This document shows, in pieces, positions 55,074 to 64,000 of a DNA stretch of 64,000 nucleotides. The notes under the pieces were generated by a model that was not told the origin of the DNA, did no database searches, and worked only from the letters and a program-made list of their open reading frames with translations. The position numbers were made by a program, and so were the translations under genes. This DNA is from an uncultured Clostridia bacterium (GTDB taxonomy: Bacteria; Bacillota; Clostridia; Christensenellales; Borkfalkiaceae). The first letter of the stretch is position 1. Every line of letters begins with the position of its first letter. Location: positions 1 to 64,000 of the forward strand of contig CANRDX010000003.1 in the NCBI GenBank assembly GCA_947629485.1, in the 5' to 3' direction.

Positions 55074-56372
55074 ATGGCAGAGAGACGGAAAGGAATCGTA
55101 GCCCGTTGGCTGGAAGGGAAGGAGCGCGAAGAAACTTGCGTGCGCACCTCCCTGCCCGAGAGCCGTTGGGGGTTGTTTTGGAGTATTTTCAAGGGGAGAT
55201 TCGGCAAACTCTGCCTTTTGAATCTCCTCACGATCCTCTTCTTTCTCCCTCTCCTCGCCATCATATTTTACCGTACGATGAGCATCGGGTCGCAGGGGCT
55301 TATCGGTCCGTTCGGCGACGGGTTGGGCGTGGGCTATCCCGCCGTCCCCAACGTCGTGGGCGTCTACGAGTTCATCATTCTGCGCTCCGATCTCATCTTC
55401 TTCGCCATGATCATCCCTGCGCTGATCATCGCGGGCGTCGGGATCTCGGGCTGTATCTATGTCGTTCGGAACATGCTCTGGACGGACGGCGTGTTCGTCA
55501 TGAAGAACTTCTGGAACGGCGTCAAGCGGAACTTTTGGAGCGTGTTCGAGGCGGCGTTCCTCTTCGGGATCGTACTGTTTGTGGCGCGGTATGTGGGCGA
55601 CCTTGCGGATTACTATGTCGCCCGCGGCGCGTCGCTCGCAGGGTGGCTGACGGCGTCCAAAGTCATCGGATACCTGCTCCTCGCGCTGACGTGCCTCATC
55701 TCCCTGTGGATGATCTCGTTGGGGCTGAATTATAAGCAGGGGCCGTGGGCGCTCTTCCGCAACGCGGTGGTGATGACGTTCTCGACCTTCCCGCAGACGG
55801 TGCTCTTTGCCGGGCTTGCGACATGGCCGATCTTCCTCTTTCTCTTTGCGGGAAGTTTCTTCATGCTGATCGGGCTTATGATCCTCATCTTCTTTGCGAT
55901 CTCTTATGCCTGCCTTGTCTGGCTGGACTACTCCCAGTGGGCGTTCGATAAGTTTATCGAACCTTCCCTCGGCGTTCCCGCGGGAAAGGGAGCCGCGCAA
56001 GAAAAGGGCGGCGAGCAGGCGGCGGCAGATCCAAACAGCGCGTCGGAGAAAGAGATCAGGCGTTTGATCGTGGCGCAGGGGAAGTCGGCGCTCGCCTCCC
56101 GCCCCATCCAACCCATCGACGAGGGCGGAGCGCTCTACGAACTGCCCGAGACGTTTTCGCGCGGCGACCTCAAAAAACTGCGCGAGAGCAAGGGAACGCT
56201 GCAAAAAGAGATCGACGATTACGCGAAGGCACACGAGAACGACGCGCGCTTCGTGGAATATAACAAACTGTACGAAGAACGGGAGCGCGCCATCCGCGAA
56301 GAGGACGAGGGCGGCAAAAAGAAGAACAAGATCAAGCCGCCCCGCATGTTAGATCAGAAAAAGCGCAGATAA
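55074..56372 (+). CDS. YesL/DUF624-like membrane protein with hydrophilic C-terminal tail
   Basis: Multi-TM N-terminus (FFLPLLAIIFYRTMSIGSQGL...); charged C-terminal tail. Confidence 0.65.
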   Translation: MAERRKGIVARWLEGKEREETCVRTSLPESRWGLFWSIFKGRFGKLCLLNLLTILFFLPLLAIIFYRTMSIGSQGLIGPFGDGLGVGYPAVPNVVGVYEFIILRSDLIFFAMIIPALIIAGVGISGCIYVVRNMLWTDGVFVMKNFWNGVKRNFWSVFEAAFLFGIVLFVARYVGDLADYYVARGASLAGWLTASKVIGYLLLALTCLISLWMISLGLNYKQGPWALFRNAVVMTFSTFPQTVLFAGLATWPIFLFLFAGSFFMLIGLMILIFFAISYACLVWLDYSQWAFDKFIEPSLGVPAGKGAAQEKGGEQAAADPNSASEKEIRRLIVAQGKSALASRPIQPIDEGGALYELPETFSRGDLKKLRESKGTLQKEIDDYAKAHENDARFVEYNKLYEERERAIREEDEGGKKKNKIKPPRMLDQKKRR

Positions 56373-56381
56373 GGAGTACCC

Positions 56382-57113
56382 ATGCCCGAGGCATATGATT
56401 CGCTTGCCGAATGGTTTGAATACTTGAACGACGACTGCGACTATCCCGTATGGTCGCAGTATTTTATTGACGGGCTACGTCGGCTCGGCGCAGGCGTTCG
56501 CGGGTTGGAACTCGGCTGCGGGAGCGGCGCATTCTCGCGCGCGCTCGTTCGGGCGGGCTACCGGATGACGGGGGCGGATATTTCCGCGCCCATGCTCTCG
56601 AAGGCGGCGCGGCTCGCGCGGGAGGAGGGCCTTTCCATTCCCTTTTTCTTGGCGGACGCGCAGAAGATCGCCGTTCCGCACGCCTATGATTTTCTGATCT
56701 CGCCCAACGACTGCTATAACTATATCCCGCCCGACCGCCTCGAACGGGCGTTTCGGCACGCGGCAGGCTGCCTCAACAAAGGGGGCGTGTTTTGGTTCGA
56801 TCTCAGCTCGCCATGCAAACTGCGCGAAAAGATTGCAAATAATATGTTCGCGGACGACCGCGACGACGTCACCTACCTTTCCTTTAACCGCCTGTATGCG
56901 GATCGCGTCGAGACGGACGTTACCCTGTTTGTGAAACAGCGCGACGGGAAATTTTTGCGCTACGACGAGCAACATACACAATATATCCACGAAGAGCAAG
57001 ACGTGCTTTCCGCATTGCGCGGCGCGGGCTTTTCGGTCTGCGCCGTCGAGGGGCACTTGGGCGGCGAAAAAGAGGGGAGCGACAGGCTGAATTTTATATG
57101 CAAAAGAGTTTGA
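56382..57113 (+). CDS. Class I SAM-dependent methyltransferase
   Basis: GLELGCGSGAFSRALVRAGYRMTGADIS; FWFDLSSPCKLRE. Confidence 0.9.
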   Translation: MPEAYDSLAEWFEYLNDDCDYPVWSQYFIDGLRRLGAGVRGLELGCGSGAFSRALVRAGYRMTGADISAPMLSKAARLAREEGLSIPFFLADAQKIAVPHAYDFLISPNDCYNYIPPDRLERAFRHAAGCLNKGGVFWFDLSSPCKLREKIANNMFADDRDDVTYLSFNRLYADRVETDVTLFVKQRDGKFLRYDEQHTQYIHEEQDVLSALRGAGFSVCAVEGHLGGEKEGSDRLNFICKRV

Positions 57114-57961
57114 TCTACAAAACGCTCATCTGGGACGGCGCGGTCTCTCTCGCCGTGCTCGATACGACGGCGCTCGTTCGCGAGGCGGCGGCGCGGCACG
57201 CGCTCACACCCGTGGCTTCCGCGGCATTGGGGCGCACCATGTCCGCGGCGGCATATCTATGCAGCTGGCTGAAAACGGAGGAAAGCTCGCTCTCCGTTAC
57301 CATCGACGGGGGCGGCGTCGGCGGGAAGATCTCCGTTGCGGGCGACGGAAATCTCAACATGCGCGGCTTTGTTTCGGAGCCTTGCGCCGATCTTCCGCTC
57401 CGCGCCGACGGAAAGCTCGACGTCGGCTCCTTTGTCGGGAAATGCGGCACGCTCACGGTGATCCGCGACGAGGGCGAGGGGATCCCCTTTGTGGGGACGA
57501 GCGCCCTTGTTTCGGGCGAGGTCGCCGAGGACTTTTCCGCCTATTTTCTCATGAGCGAACAGCGCCCCACGGCGATCGCTCTGGGCGTGAAGGTCTCTCC
57601 CTCGGGGCTGTGTTTGGGCGCGGGCGGCGTGTTTTTCCAGCCCCTTCCGGGCGCGGGCGAAGAGATCCTTCGCCGCACGGAGGAGGAGATCGCGGCGTTC
57701 GCGAACATCTCGACGCTGATCGAGAAGGAGGGCGCCGAGCGCATCGTGCAAAGATACGCGCAGGCTTCTCCGCTCTCCGTCCGCGAGATCTTTTTCCGCT
57801 GTCACTGTTCGCGCGAGCGCGTCGCCGCGCTCATCCTTTCTCTGGGCAGGGAGGAGGCGGAGGCGATCCTTCGCGATGAGGGGAAGATCTCCGTTCACTG
57901 CCATTACTGCAACACGACGTACGAATTCGGCGAACAGGAAGTTGCCGAACTCTTTGCATAG
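57098..57961 (+). CDS. hslO: Hsp33 redox-regulated chaperone
   Basis: Hsp33 fold sequence and C-terminal zinc motif CHCS...CHYCNTTYEF. Confidence 0.93.
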   Translation: MQKSLIYKTLIWDGAVSLAVLDTTALVREAAARHALTPVASAALGRTMSAAAYLCSWLKTEESSLSVTIDGGGVGGKISVAGDGNLNMRGFVSEPCADLPLRADGKLDVGSFVGKCGTLTVIRDEGEGIPFVGTSALVSGEVAEDFSAYFLMSEQRPTAIALGVKVSPSGLCLGAGGVFFQPLPGAGEEILRRTEEEIAAFANISTLIEKEGAERIVQRYAQASPLSVREIFFRCHCSRERVAALILSLGREEAEAILRDEGKISVHCHYCNTTYEFGEQEVAELFA

Positions 57962-57970
57962 GAGGAGAAG

Positions 57971-59620
57971 ATGAAGGGGAAGGTGAACGCGCTTCGCTTT
58001 GACGACGATTTCATGCTGGAAAGCGCTGAAAAGCGCATCGACGGCGGCGATTATCTCGGCGCGCTTTCGGTTTTGAACAAGCGGGAGGCGATGAACGAGC
58101 CGCTTGCCGACGCCTATGCGCTCTATGCCGACGTCTATGAGGCGCTCGAACTCTGGTCTCTCGCCGCCGACGCTTGGTTCCGCTTCCTCGATACCTGCAA
58201 CGAGGCGGATTTTGCGGAGGGGTACGAGGGACTTGGCGTCTGCTTCATGAATATGGGCAACGAGCTTCAATCGGGCTTTTACTATCATCGCGCGTTCTTT
58301 TCGGACGACGGAGAGGGCGAGGCGCCCGAGCCGATCCCCCGCGAAGAGACGCCGAACCTTCGGATCGTTCACGAAGAGGGCGTTCCCGAGACAAGCCCCG
58401 AGGAACTTGCGGAAGGGCTAATGCGGCTGCGCGGCGGCGATTTGGAGGGCGCGGAGCAGATCTTTTCCGAGATCGGAGAAGAGAGCGCCGACTATCCCTC
58501 CGCGTGCGGACTTGCCGCAATGTGTACGCTGATGGCGGGGAACGAGGAAGAGGCGGAACGGCGCTGTTTGGAGGTCATGGAGAAATATCCCGACAACGTT
58601 CAGATCCTCACGACGTATTGCGCCGTCCTCGGCGCGCGCGAAAAGCGCGAGGCGGCGAAGGCCGTCGCGGGGAAGCTCGCCGCTCTTCCCGTCGATTCGA
58701 CGGACGATCTTTACAGGGTGGCGACCGCCCTGTGCGAAACGGGGTTGCACCAAGAGGCGTTCGAGAAGTTGGAGATCCTCAAAAAACGCCTGCCCTACGA
58801 TGAAAATGTTCTGTGGTTCCATGCCGTTGCCGCTTTCCGCATAGGAAAGATAGACGCCGCGATCGACTCGCTGGAATTTCTCACGCTGATCTTCCCGCGC
58901 AAGGCGGTGGCAAAATGGTATCTCGAAAATCTCCGCCGCGTCCGCGATGAGGGCGGCAAGGTCAAAATGAATTATTATTACCGCCTGCCCGAGGAGCAAT
59001 ATCGCAAGATCGCCTCCTATTTTCTCGCGGTGAACGGGCGGGACGACGACGAGGCGCAGGCGCTCGCACAGGAGCCTGAATTTTCCGAAGCCTTCCGCCT
59101 CGCCTTCGACGAAATGGAGGGAAGGGACGAAAAACTGCAAATGCTGGCGTCGAAGATCGCGATCAAGTGCCGTGCCGATTGGCTCGTTCGGGAAGTCCTG
59201 TTGGACTGCGAAGGGGACGAGATCGTAAAACTCGCCATTCTGCATGACCTCGTCTGCCGCAACGAAGACGATTCCTTCGGTACGGTCATCTGCAATCTCT
59301 ATAAGGAATTTTTCATTCACAAGATCGAGATCGGCGAACGCAAGCGCGCCGCGTTTTTGCAGGCATACGCCGACGTGTATTCCAAATACGCGCTCCTCGG
59401 GGAGGAATTCGAGCGCAAGATCTGCGCCGCGGCAGAGGATATCTACAATTCGCTTGCAGAGGCGGAGGCATACGACTTGATGGACGAACGCAGCGCGCTC
59501 GCCGCGGCGATCTATCGCGAGGCGCGCATGCGCAAAACGGAGCGTTCCCTCGGAGAGATCTGCAAACTTTTCGACGCGAACCGCTACGTCGCGCAGAAGA
59601 TCCTTGATTATATGATGTGA
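57971..59620 (+). CDS. TPR-like repeat protein
   Basis: Repeated helical A..A..Y..L patterns (ALSVLNKREAMNEPLADAYALYADVYEAL...). Confidence 0.65.
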   Translation: MKGKVNALRFDDDFMLESAEKRIDGGDYLGALSVLNKREAMNEPLADAYALYADVYEALELWSLAADAWFRFLDTCNEADFAEGYEGLGVCFMNMGNELQSGFYYHRAFFSDDGEGEAPEPIPREETPNLRIVHEEGVPETSPEELAEGLMRLRGGDLEGAEQIFSEIGEESADYPSACGLAAMCTLMAGNEEEAERRCLEVMEKYPDNVQILTTYCAVLGAREKREAAKAVAGKLAALPVDSTDDLYRVATALCETGLHQEAFEKLEILKKRLPYDENVLWFHAVAAFRIGKIDAAIDSLEFLTLIFPRKAVAKWYLENLRRVRDEGGKVKMNYYYRLPEEQYRKIASYFLAVNGRDDDEAQALAQEPEFSEAFRLAFDEMEGRDEKLQMLASKIAIKCRADWLVREVLLDCEGDEIVKLAILHDLVCRNEDDSFGTVICNLYKEFFIHKIEIGERKRAAFLQAYADVYSKYALLGEEFERKICAAAEDIYNSLAEAEAYDLMDERSALAAAIYREARMRKTERSLGEICKLFDANRYVAQKILDYMM

Positions 59621-59630
59621 GGGAAGGGCA

Positions 59631-60380
59631 ATGGAACTCATTGATTTTGACGGATTGTTCGAGGAAAAACTGTCGGAATATATGCACAAAAACGCGAATA
59701 AATATACAGAGGCGCAGTGGGAGACGCTCATTCCGAAACTGTATCGTCAGTTCGGGGAGACGTATATCCCCTGCGCGGGAAACACGCCAAAAGGGTACTT
59801 CGCCGCAATGGACGACGCTTCGCTCGTCGCCCTCCTTATGCGCTATATCGGCGAAGGCGTTCCCGTCCCCGATTATCTGTGCCGCGAGCTTGAATGCCGC
59901 CCCCATGCCGCGATCATGCCCCTGTTGAAGTCGGAAAACGATACGCTCGTCATGCTCGCGGTCAATATGATCGGCGGCGACGAAGAGGCGTTTGAAAGTT
60001 ATTTTTCCCTCCTTGAAAAGGAGAGCACCCCAGAGGATATCGCCGAAGCGATCGGCGACCAACTGAAATCGAATCCCGACGCCGCGAGGAAAACGGCGAA
60101 GGAATATTTTTATAAAGGGATACGCTCCGATCTCATGCTCGACGTGCTCTCCCGCGTCCGTGCGCGCGACGACGAAGTGTTCGATATTCTGCTCCGCGCC
60201 TTCAAGGAGAACGAGGATATCGCGCTCGGCGCGGGGTATCTCGCGCAGTATCAGGACGCGCGCGCCCTGCCCGCCCTCTATGAGATGATCGTGCGCGACG
60301 ATATCACGGAGATAGAATTCCGCGAACTCAAATACGCGATCGAAGCGCTCGGCGGCGAGTCGCCGCGCGCGGCATTCTGA
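59631..60380 (+). CDS. Hypothetical HEAT-like helical protein
   Basis: Helical repeat-like sequence; co-directional with upstream TPR gene and spoIVA. Confidence 0.5.
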   Translation: MELIDFDGLFEEKLSEYMHKNANKYTEAQWETLIPKLYRQFGETYIPCAGNTPKGYFAAMDDASLVALLMRYIGEGVPVPDYLCRELECRPHAAIMPLLKSENDTLVMLAVNMIGGDEEAFESYFSLLEKESTPEDIAEAIGDQLKSNPDAARKTAKEYFYKGIRSDLMLDVLSRVRARDDEVFDILLRAFKENEDIALGAGYLAQYQDARALPALYEMIVRDDITEIEFRELKYAIEALGGESPRAAF

Positions 60381-60503
60381 ATTTCCGATTTTTCTTTGAA
60401 TTTTCGCATGTTTCGGGCAAGGGAGCGCGTATCCCTTGCCTTTGTCATAAACTTCGCCGCTCCGTCATATTTTATCATAGCAAGCAATTTGGCGGAGGAA
60501 TTT

Positions 60504-61970
60504 ATGAAAACATTCGGTGTTTACGAGGATGTGGCGCAGCGCACGGGAGGGGACATCTTCATCGGCGTTGTGGGTCCCGTCCGCACGGGGAAATCGACTT
60601 TCATCAAGAAATTTATGGAAGAACTCGTCTTGCCCGCGCTCGACGGCGCCAAGCGGCAGCGTTCCATCGACGAACTGCCGCAGTCGGCTTCGGGCAGAAC
60701 GGTCATGACGACGGAACCCAAGTTTGTGCCCGAGGAAGCGGTGGAGATCAAGGTAAAGGACGCCGTCGCCCGCGTTCGGCTCATCGACTGCGTCGGATTT
60801 CCCGTGGAAGGCGCGGCGGGATTTGAAGAGGACGGCGCGCCGAGACTCGTAAAAACGCCGTGGAGCGACGCGCCCGTTCCCTTCCATGCCGCGGCGGAGG
60901 AGGGCACGCGCCGCGTCGTACGCGATCATTCCACGATCGGGATCTTGGTCACGACCGACGGTTCCGTGACGGATATCCCGCGCGAAGCCTATGAGAAGGC
61001 GGAGGAAGAAGCCGTCGCCGAACTGAAAGCGATCGGCAAGCCTTTCGTCATTCTCATGAATTGTAAGGCACCCATGTCCGCAACCGACCTTTGCGTATCT
61101 CTCGAAGAGAAGTACGGCGTTCCCGTGATCGCCGCCAACGCCGAGTCGCTCGACGCCGACGGGATCGTTTCGATCTTGGAGCGGATCCTCTACGAATTCC
61201 CCGTCGTATCCATTCACATCGACATTCCCGAATGGATGCGCGTGCTCGACGCCGACAGCGCGATCATCTCCGAGCTTTTGGAGGGCGTGCGCGCCGTCGC
61301 GCCCAAGATCGGGAAGATGAGCGATTGCGCCCTGCTCGATTCTCTCTTTACCGAGAGCAGCCGTCTCGCTCCGCCGCTTTCGTTGCAGATCGACGCCGCC
61401 ACGGGCACGGCGCGCTGTAAAGTGGAGGCGCGCGAGGGCGTATTCTATCAAGTCCTCGGCGAGCAGTGCGGCGAAGATCTCTCCGACGATCTCGCGCTGA
61501 TGAGCTACGTCGTCTCGCTCAATCAGGCGAAAAAGATGTATGAACGCGTGGGCAAAGCGTTTGCCGACGCGCAGGAATACGGCTACGGGATCGTCCCGCC
61601 CGACGCGCTTGAAATGAATCTTTCCGAGCCGAAACTCGTCAAAAAAAGCGGCAGAGTGGGCGTCAACCTGCATGCGGCGGCGCCGAGCTATCACATCATC
61701 CGCGTAGATGTGAGCGGGGAAGTCCGTCCCGCGCTCGGCACGTTGGAGCAGAGCGAGGCGTTCCTCAAACAGATCAATTCGGATATGGCGAGCGAACCCG
61801 ACCGCGTCTGGAACACCAACATGTTCGGGAGAACGCTCAAAGAAATGCTCGGCGAGGAGCTTTCCGTGAAAAACCGCTCGATGGGAGAGACGGTGCAGCG
61901 CAAGATGCGCAAGACGGTCACGCGGATCGTCAACGAGGGCAAGGGCGGCGTGATCTGCATCTTGTTATAG
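60504..61970 (+). CDS. spoIVA: Stage IV sporulation protein A
   Basis: DIFIGVVGPVRTGKSTFIKKFMEELVLP, GRTVMTTEPKFVPEEAVEI, C-terminal GGVICILL. Confidence 0.95.
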   Translation: MKTFGVYEDVAQRTGGDIFIGVVGPVRTGKSTFIKKFMEELVLPALDGAKRQRSIDELPQSASGRTVMTTEPKFVPEEAVEIKVKDAVARVRLIDCVGFPVEGAAGFEEDGAPRLVKTPWSDAPVPFHAAAEEGTRRVVRDHSTIGILVTTDGSVTDIPREAYEKAEEEAVAELKAIGKPFVILMNCKAPMSATDLCVSLEEKYGVPVIAANAESLDADGIVSILERILYEFPVVSIHIDIPEWMRVLDADSAIISELLEGVRAVAPKIGKMSDCALLDSLFTESSRLAPPLSLQIDAATGTARCKVEAREGVFYQVLGEQCGEDLSDDLALMSYVVSLNQAKKMYERVGKAFADAQEYGYGIVPPDALEMNLSEPKLVKKSGRVGVNLHAAAPSYHIIRVDVSGEVRPALGTLEQSEAFLKQINSDMASEPDRVWNTNMFGRTLKEMLGEELSVKNRSMGETVQRKMRKTVTRIVNEGKGGVICILL

Positions 61971-62060
61971 CGAAGGGATATCCATTCGGCGCGCGGCGGC
62001 TGCCGCGCGCCGAAATTTTGCCCCGCGCGCGCCGCACTTCCGAAAAGACGCCTGTTCCTG

Positions 62061-62089
62061 TTGACAAATCCTCCCGAAGAGGGTATAAT
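62061..62089 (+). promoter_or_regulatory. sigma-A-type promoter for mscS
   Basis: TTGACA - 17 bp - TATAAT. Confidence 0.7.
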
Positions 62090-62108
62090 ATGCCGCGAGG
62101 TAAAGGTC

Positions 62109-63098
62109 ATGGAACAACAGCAAAACGAACAAAAGAAGCGTCTTTTTCCCTCCATCGACGAAAAGAAGAAAAAGAACATCAAGGCGACGGTCGGGCTGAT
62201 CTTGTTGGCGTTCTCCGCCGTCGTCACGGTGTTGGGGTTCGTCTTTTACGAAGATCTTCATTCCAAGACGGGCTGGTGCGCCGTGCACGGCACGGGAAGC
62301 GGCTTCTTCAACGTTCTCGTCCGCTACATTCCCAACGCGGTGTACACCGTGCAGATCCTCTTTCTCACGCTCTTCATTCTCTATCTCTTCTGCCTCATTG
62401 TGGCGAAGATCTTCAAAGGCACGCCGCGCAGGGTCACGATCGGCAAACTCATCAAGAGCATTTTCAAAGCCGTCATCTGGATCGCATGCGTGATCGCCGT
62501 CCTTGCCGTGTGGGGGTTAGACGTAGCCGCGCTGATCGCGGGCGCAGGGGTCATCACCCTTATCATCGGTCTCGGCATGCAGAGTTTGATCGCCGACGTC
62601 GTCGCGGGGATCTTCCTCGTCTGCGACGGGACGTTGCAGGTGGGGGATACCGTGATCATCGACGGGTGGCGCGGAACAGTGCAGGAGATCGGGATCCGCA
62701 ATACCACGCTCGTCAATTTCAGCGGCGATATCCGCGTCGCGAACAACAGCACCATCAAGGTCTTCGTCAATCAGAGTCGCAACAATTCCTATCCCACGGT
62801 CACGATCGGCATCGAATACGGCGAGGATATCAAGCGCGTCGAAGAGATCTTCGCGGCGAATAAGGAGAAGATCCGCGCGGAGATCCCGCTCATTCTCGAC
62901 GGCCCCGACTACAAGGGCGTGGACGGATTGGACGCTTCGAGCGTCAACCTGCTCTTCGGGGCGACCTGCAAGGAGGAGAGCTTCTTTCAGGTTCAGCGCG
63001 ATCTCAAACGCGCCCTGAAATTGATGTTCGACGAGAACGGGATCAACATTCCCTTCCCGCAGATCGTCGTCAATCATCGGGAAAACGAGGAAAAGTAA
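62109..63098 (+). CDS. MscS family mechanosensitive ion channel
   Basis: TM3-like AALIAGAGVITLIIGLGMQSLIADVVAGIFLV; beta domain VGDTVIIDGWRGTVQEIGIRNT. Confidence 0.92.
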   Translation: MEQQQNEQKKRLFPSIDEKKKKNIKATVGLILLAFSAVVTVLGFVFYEDLHSKTGWCAVHGTGSGFFNVLVRYIPNAVYTVQILFLTLFILYLFCLIVAKIFKGTPRRVTIGKLIKSIFKAVIWIACVIAVLAVWGLDVAALIAGAGVITLIIGLGMQSLIADVVAGIFLVCDGTLQVGDTVIIDGWRGTVQEIGIRNTTLVNFSGDIRVANNSTIKVFVNQSRNNSYPTVTIGIEYGEDIKRVEEIFAANKEKIRAEIPLILDGPDYKGVDGLDASSVNLLFGATCKEESFFQVQRDLKRALKLMFDENGINIPFPQIVVNHRENEEK

Positions 63099-63123
63099 GA
63101 GGGTACAAATTTGCGGCGGGGTC

Positions 63124-63152
63124 TTGACATCTCCGCCGCGTTTTTTTATAAT
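63124..63152 (+). promoter_or_regulatory. sigma-A-type promoter
   Basis: TTGACA - 17 bp - TATAAT. Confidence 0.7.
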
Positions 63153-63174
63153 TAGGTGGAATAAGGGGGTCGCC

Positions 63175-64000
63175 GTGGAACTTTCCGAGAAATTAAAACG
63201 TTACGGTCAGGAGCACCTGCTGCGCTTCGACGGGCTGAACGACGAAGAGCGAAGGGCGTATCTTGCCGAACTTGAAAGCCTCGATCTCGATTTTCTCGCG
63301 AACAGGGCGGAAGCGCCCGCGCGCGGGAATATCGCGCCCATCGAGGGGCTATCCTGCGAAGAGATCGAAGCGCGGCGGGAAGAATTTGAAAAAGTCGGGC
63401 TTCGTGCGCTGAAAGAGGGCAAAGTCGCCGCCATCCTGCTCGCGGGAGGGCAGGGCACGCGGCTCGGGAGCGCCGCGCCCAAAGGGGCGTTCGATATCGG
63501 CGTCACGCGGCCGCTCTACATCTTTGAACTTCATCTCAGACATCTTCTCTCTGTCAGCCGTCTCTGTGGCGCGTTCGTTCCGCTCTTCATCATGACCAAC
63601 GCGCAGAACGATAGAGCGACCCGCGAATTTCTCAAAGAGCACGGCTATTTCGGCTATCCCGCCGACCATATCCGTTTTTTCGTGCAGGAAATGCTCCCGA
63701 GCACAGACCTCAACGGGAAAATTTTGCTCGAAGATCGCGGAAAGCTCGCGCTCTCTCCCAACGGCAACGGCGGGTTCTACATCTCGCTCAAAAAATCGGG
63801 GATCGAGAGGGAATTCCCCTCCGTGGAGTGGTATAACGTCTTCGCGGTGGACAATGTGCTCCAAAGGAGCGCGGATCCCGCGTTCATCGGCGCGACGCTT
63901 TTATCCGGCGCGGCTTGCGGGGCAAAAGTTGTCGCCAAGCGTTCGCCCGAAGAGCGGGTGGGGGTGCTCTGCCTCGAAGACGGAAAGCCCTCCGTCATCG
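63175..64000 (+). CDS. UDPGP-type uridylyltransferase (UDP-sugar pyrophosphorylase), 3' truncated by window
   Basis: GTG start; AAILLAGGQGTRLGSAAPKG, MTNAQNDRATREF, SPNGNGGFY. Confidence 0.9.
   Translation, partial: MELSEKLKRYGQEHLLRFDGLNDEERRAYLAELESLDLDFLANRAEAPARGNIAPIEGLSCEEIEARREEFEKVGLRALKEGKVAAILLAGGQGTRLGSAAPKGAFDIGVTRPLYIFELHLRHLLSVSRLCGAFVPLFIMTNAQNDRATREFLKEHGYFGYPADHIRFFVQEMLPSTDLNGKILLEDRGKLALSPNGNGGFYISLKKSGIEREFPSVEWYNVFAVDNVLQRSADPAFIGATLLSGAACGAKVVAKRSPEERVGVLCLEDGKPSVI

Overview
This is a 64-kb, moderately GC-rich window from what looks like a spore-forming Bacillota/Clostridia-type chromosome. The lineage call is inferred from spoIIAA-AB-AC, spo0A, spoIVA, a ferritin-like coat-type protein, mnmE, asd-dapA-dapB and hslO. 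Most of it is ordinary chromosome: ABC exporters, M18 peptidase, GH3 glucosidase, TM1266-family hydrogenase regulator plus ABC importer, MscS, UDPGP-family enzyme and four tRNAs.

The standout is one uninterrupted ~15-kb ORF (36414-51491, 5,025 aa). It encodes an N-terminally anchored giant protein with about 12-13 tandem beta-rich modules of ~200 aa, then InlB-like beta-repeats, then a C-terminal Hint (hedgehog/intein-type) domain that begins with a catalytic-type Cys and lacks an intein C-terminal splice junction. The repeat array carries a 3-module (1839-bp) duplication in which one ~620-bp module pair is still nearly identical.

Other notable signals:
- A Spo0A whose receiver domain lacks the phospho-acceptor Asp (Asp->Ser) while the DNA-binding domain is intact, followed by a 145-bp tandem duplication of its 3' end.
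- A TrxB-like flavoprotein without recognisable NADPH motifs.
- A domain-permuted GH3.
- A structured leader upstream of the TM1266-family gene.
- A cluster of ~100-bp MITE-like elements with 15-bp inverted ends.
- A 24-aa microprotein.

All calls come from reading the sequence and the supplied ORF track. No database search or structure prediction was run.
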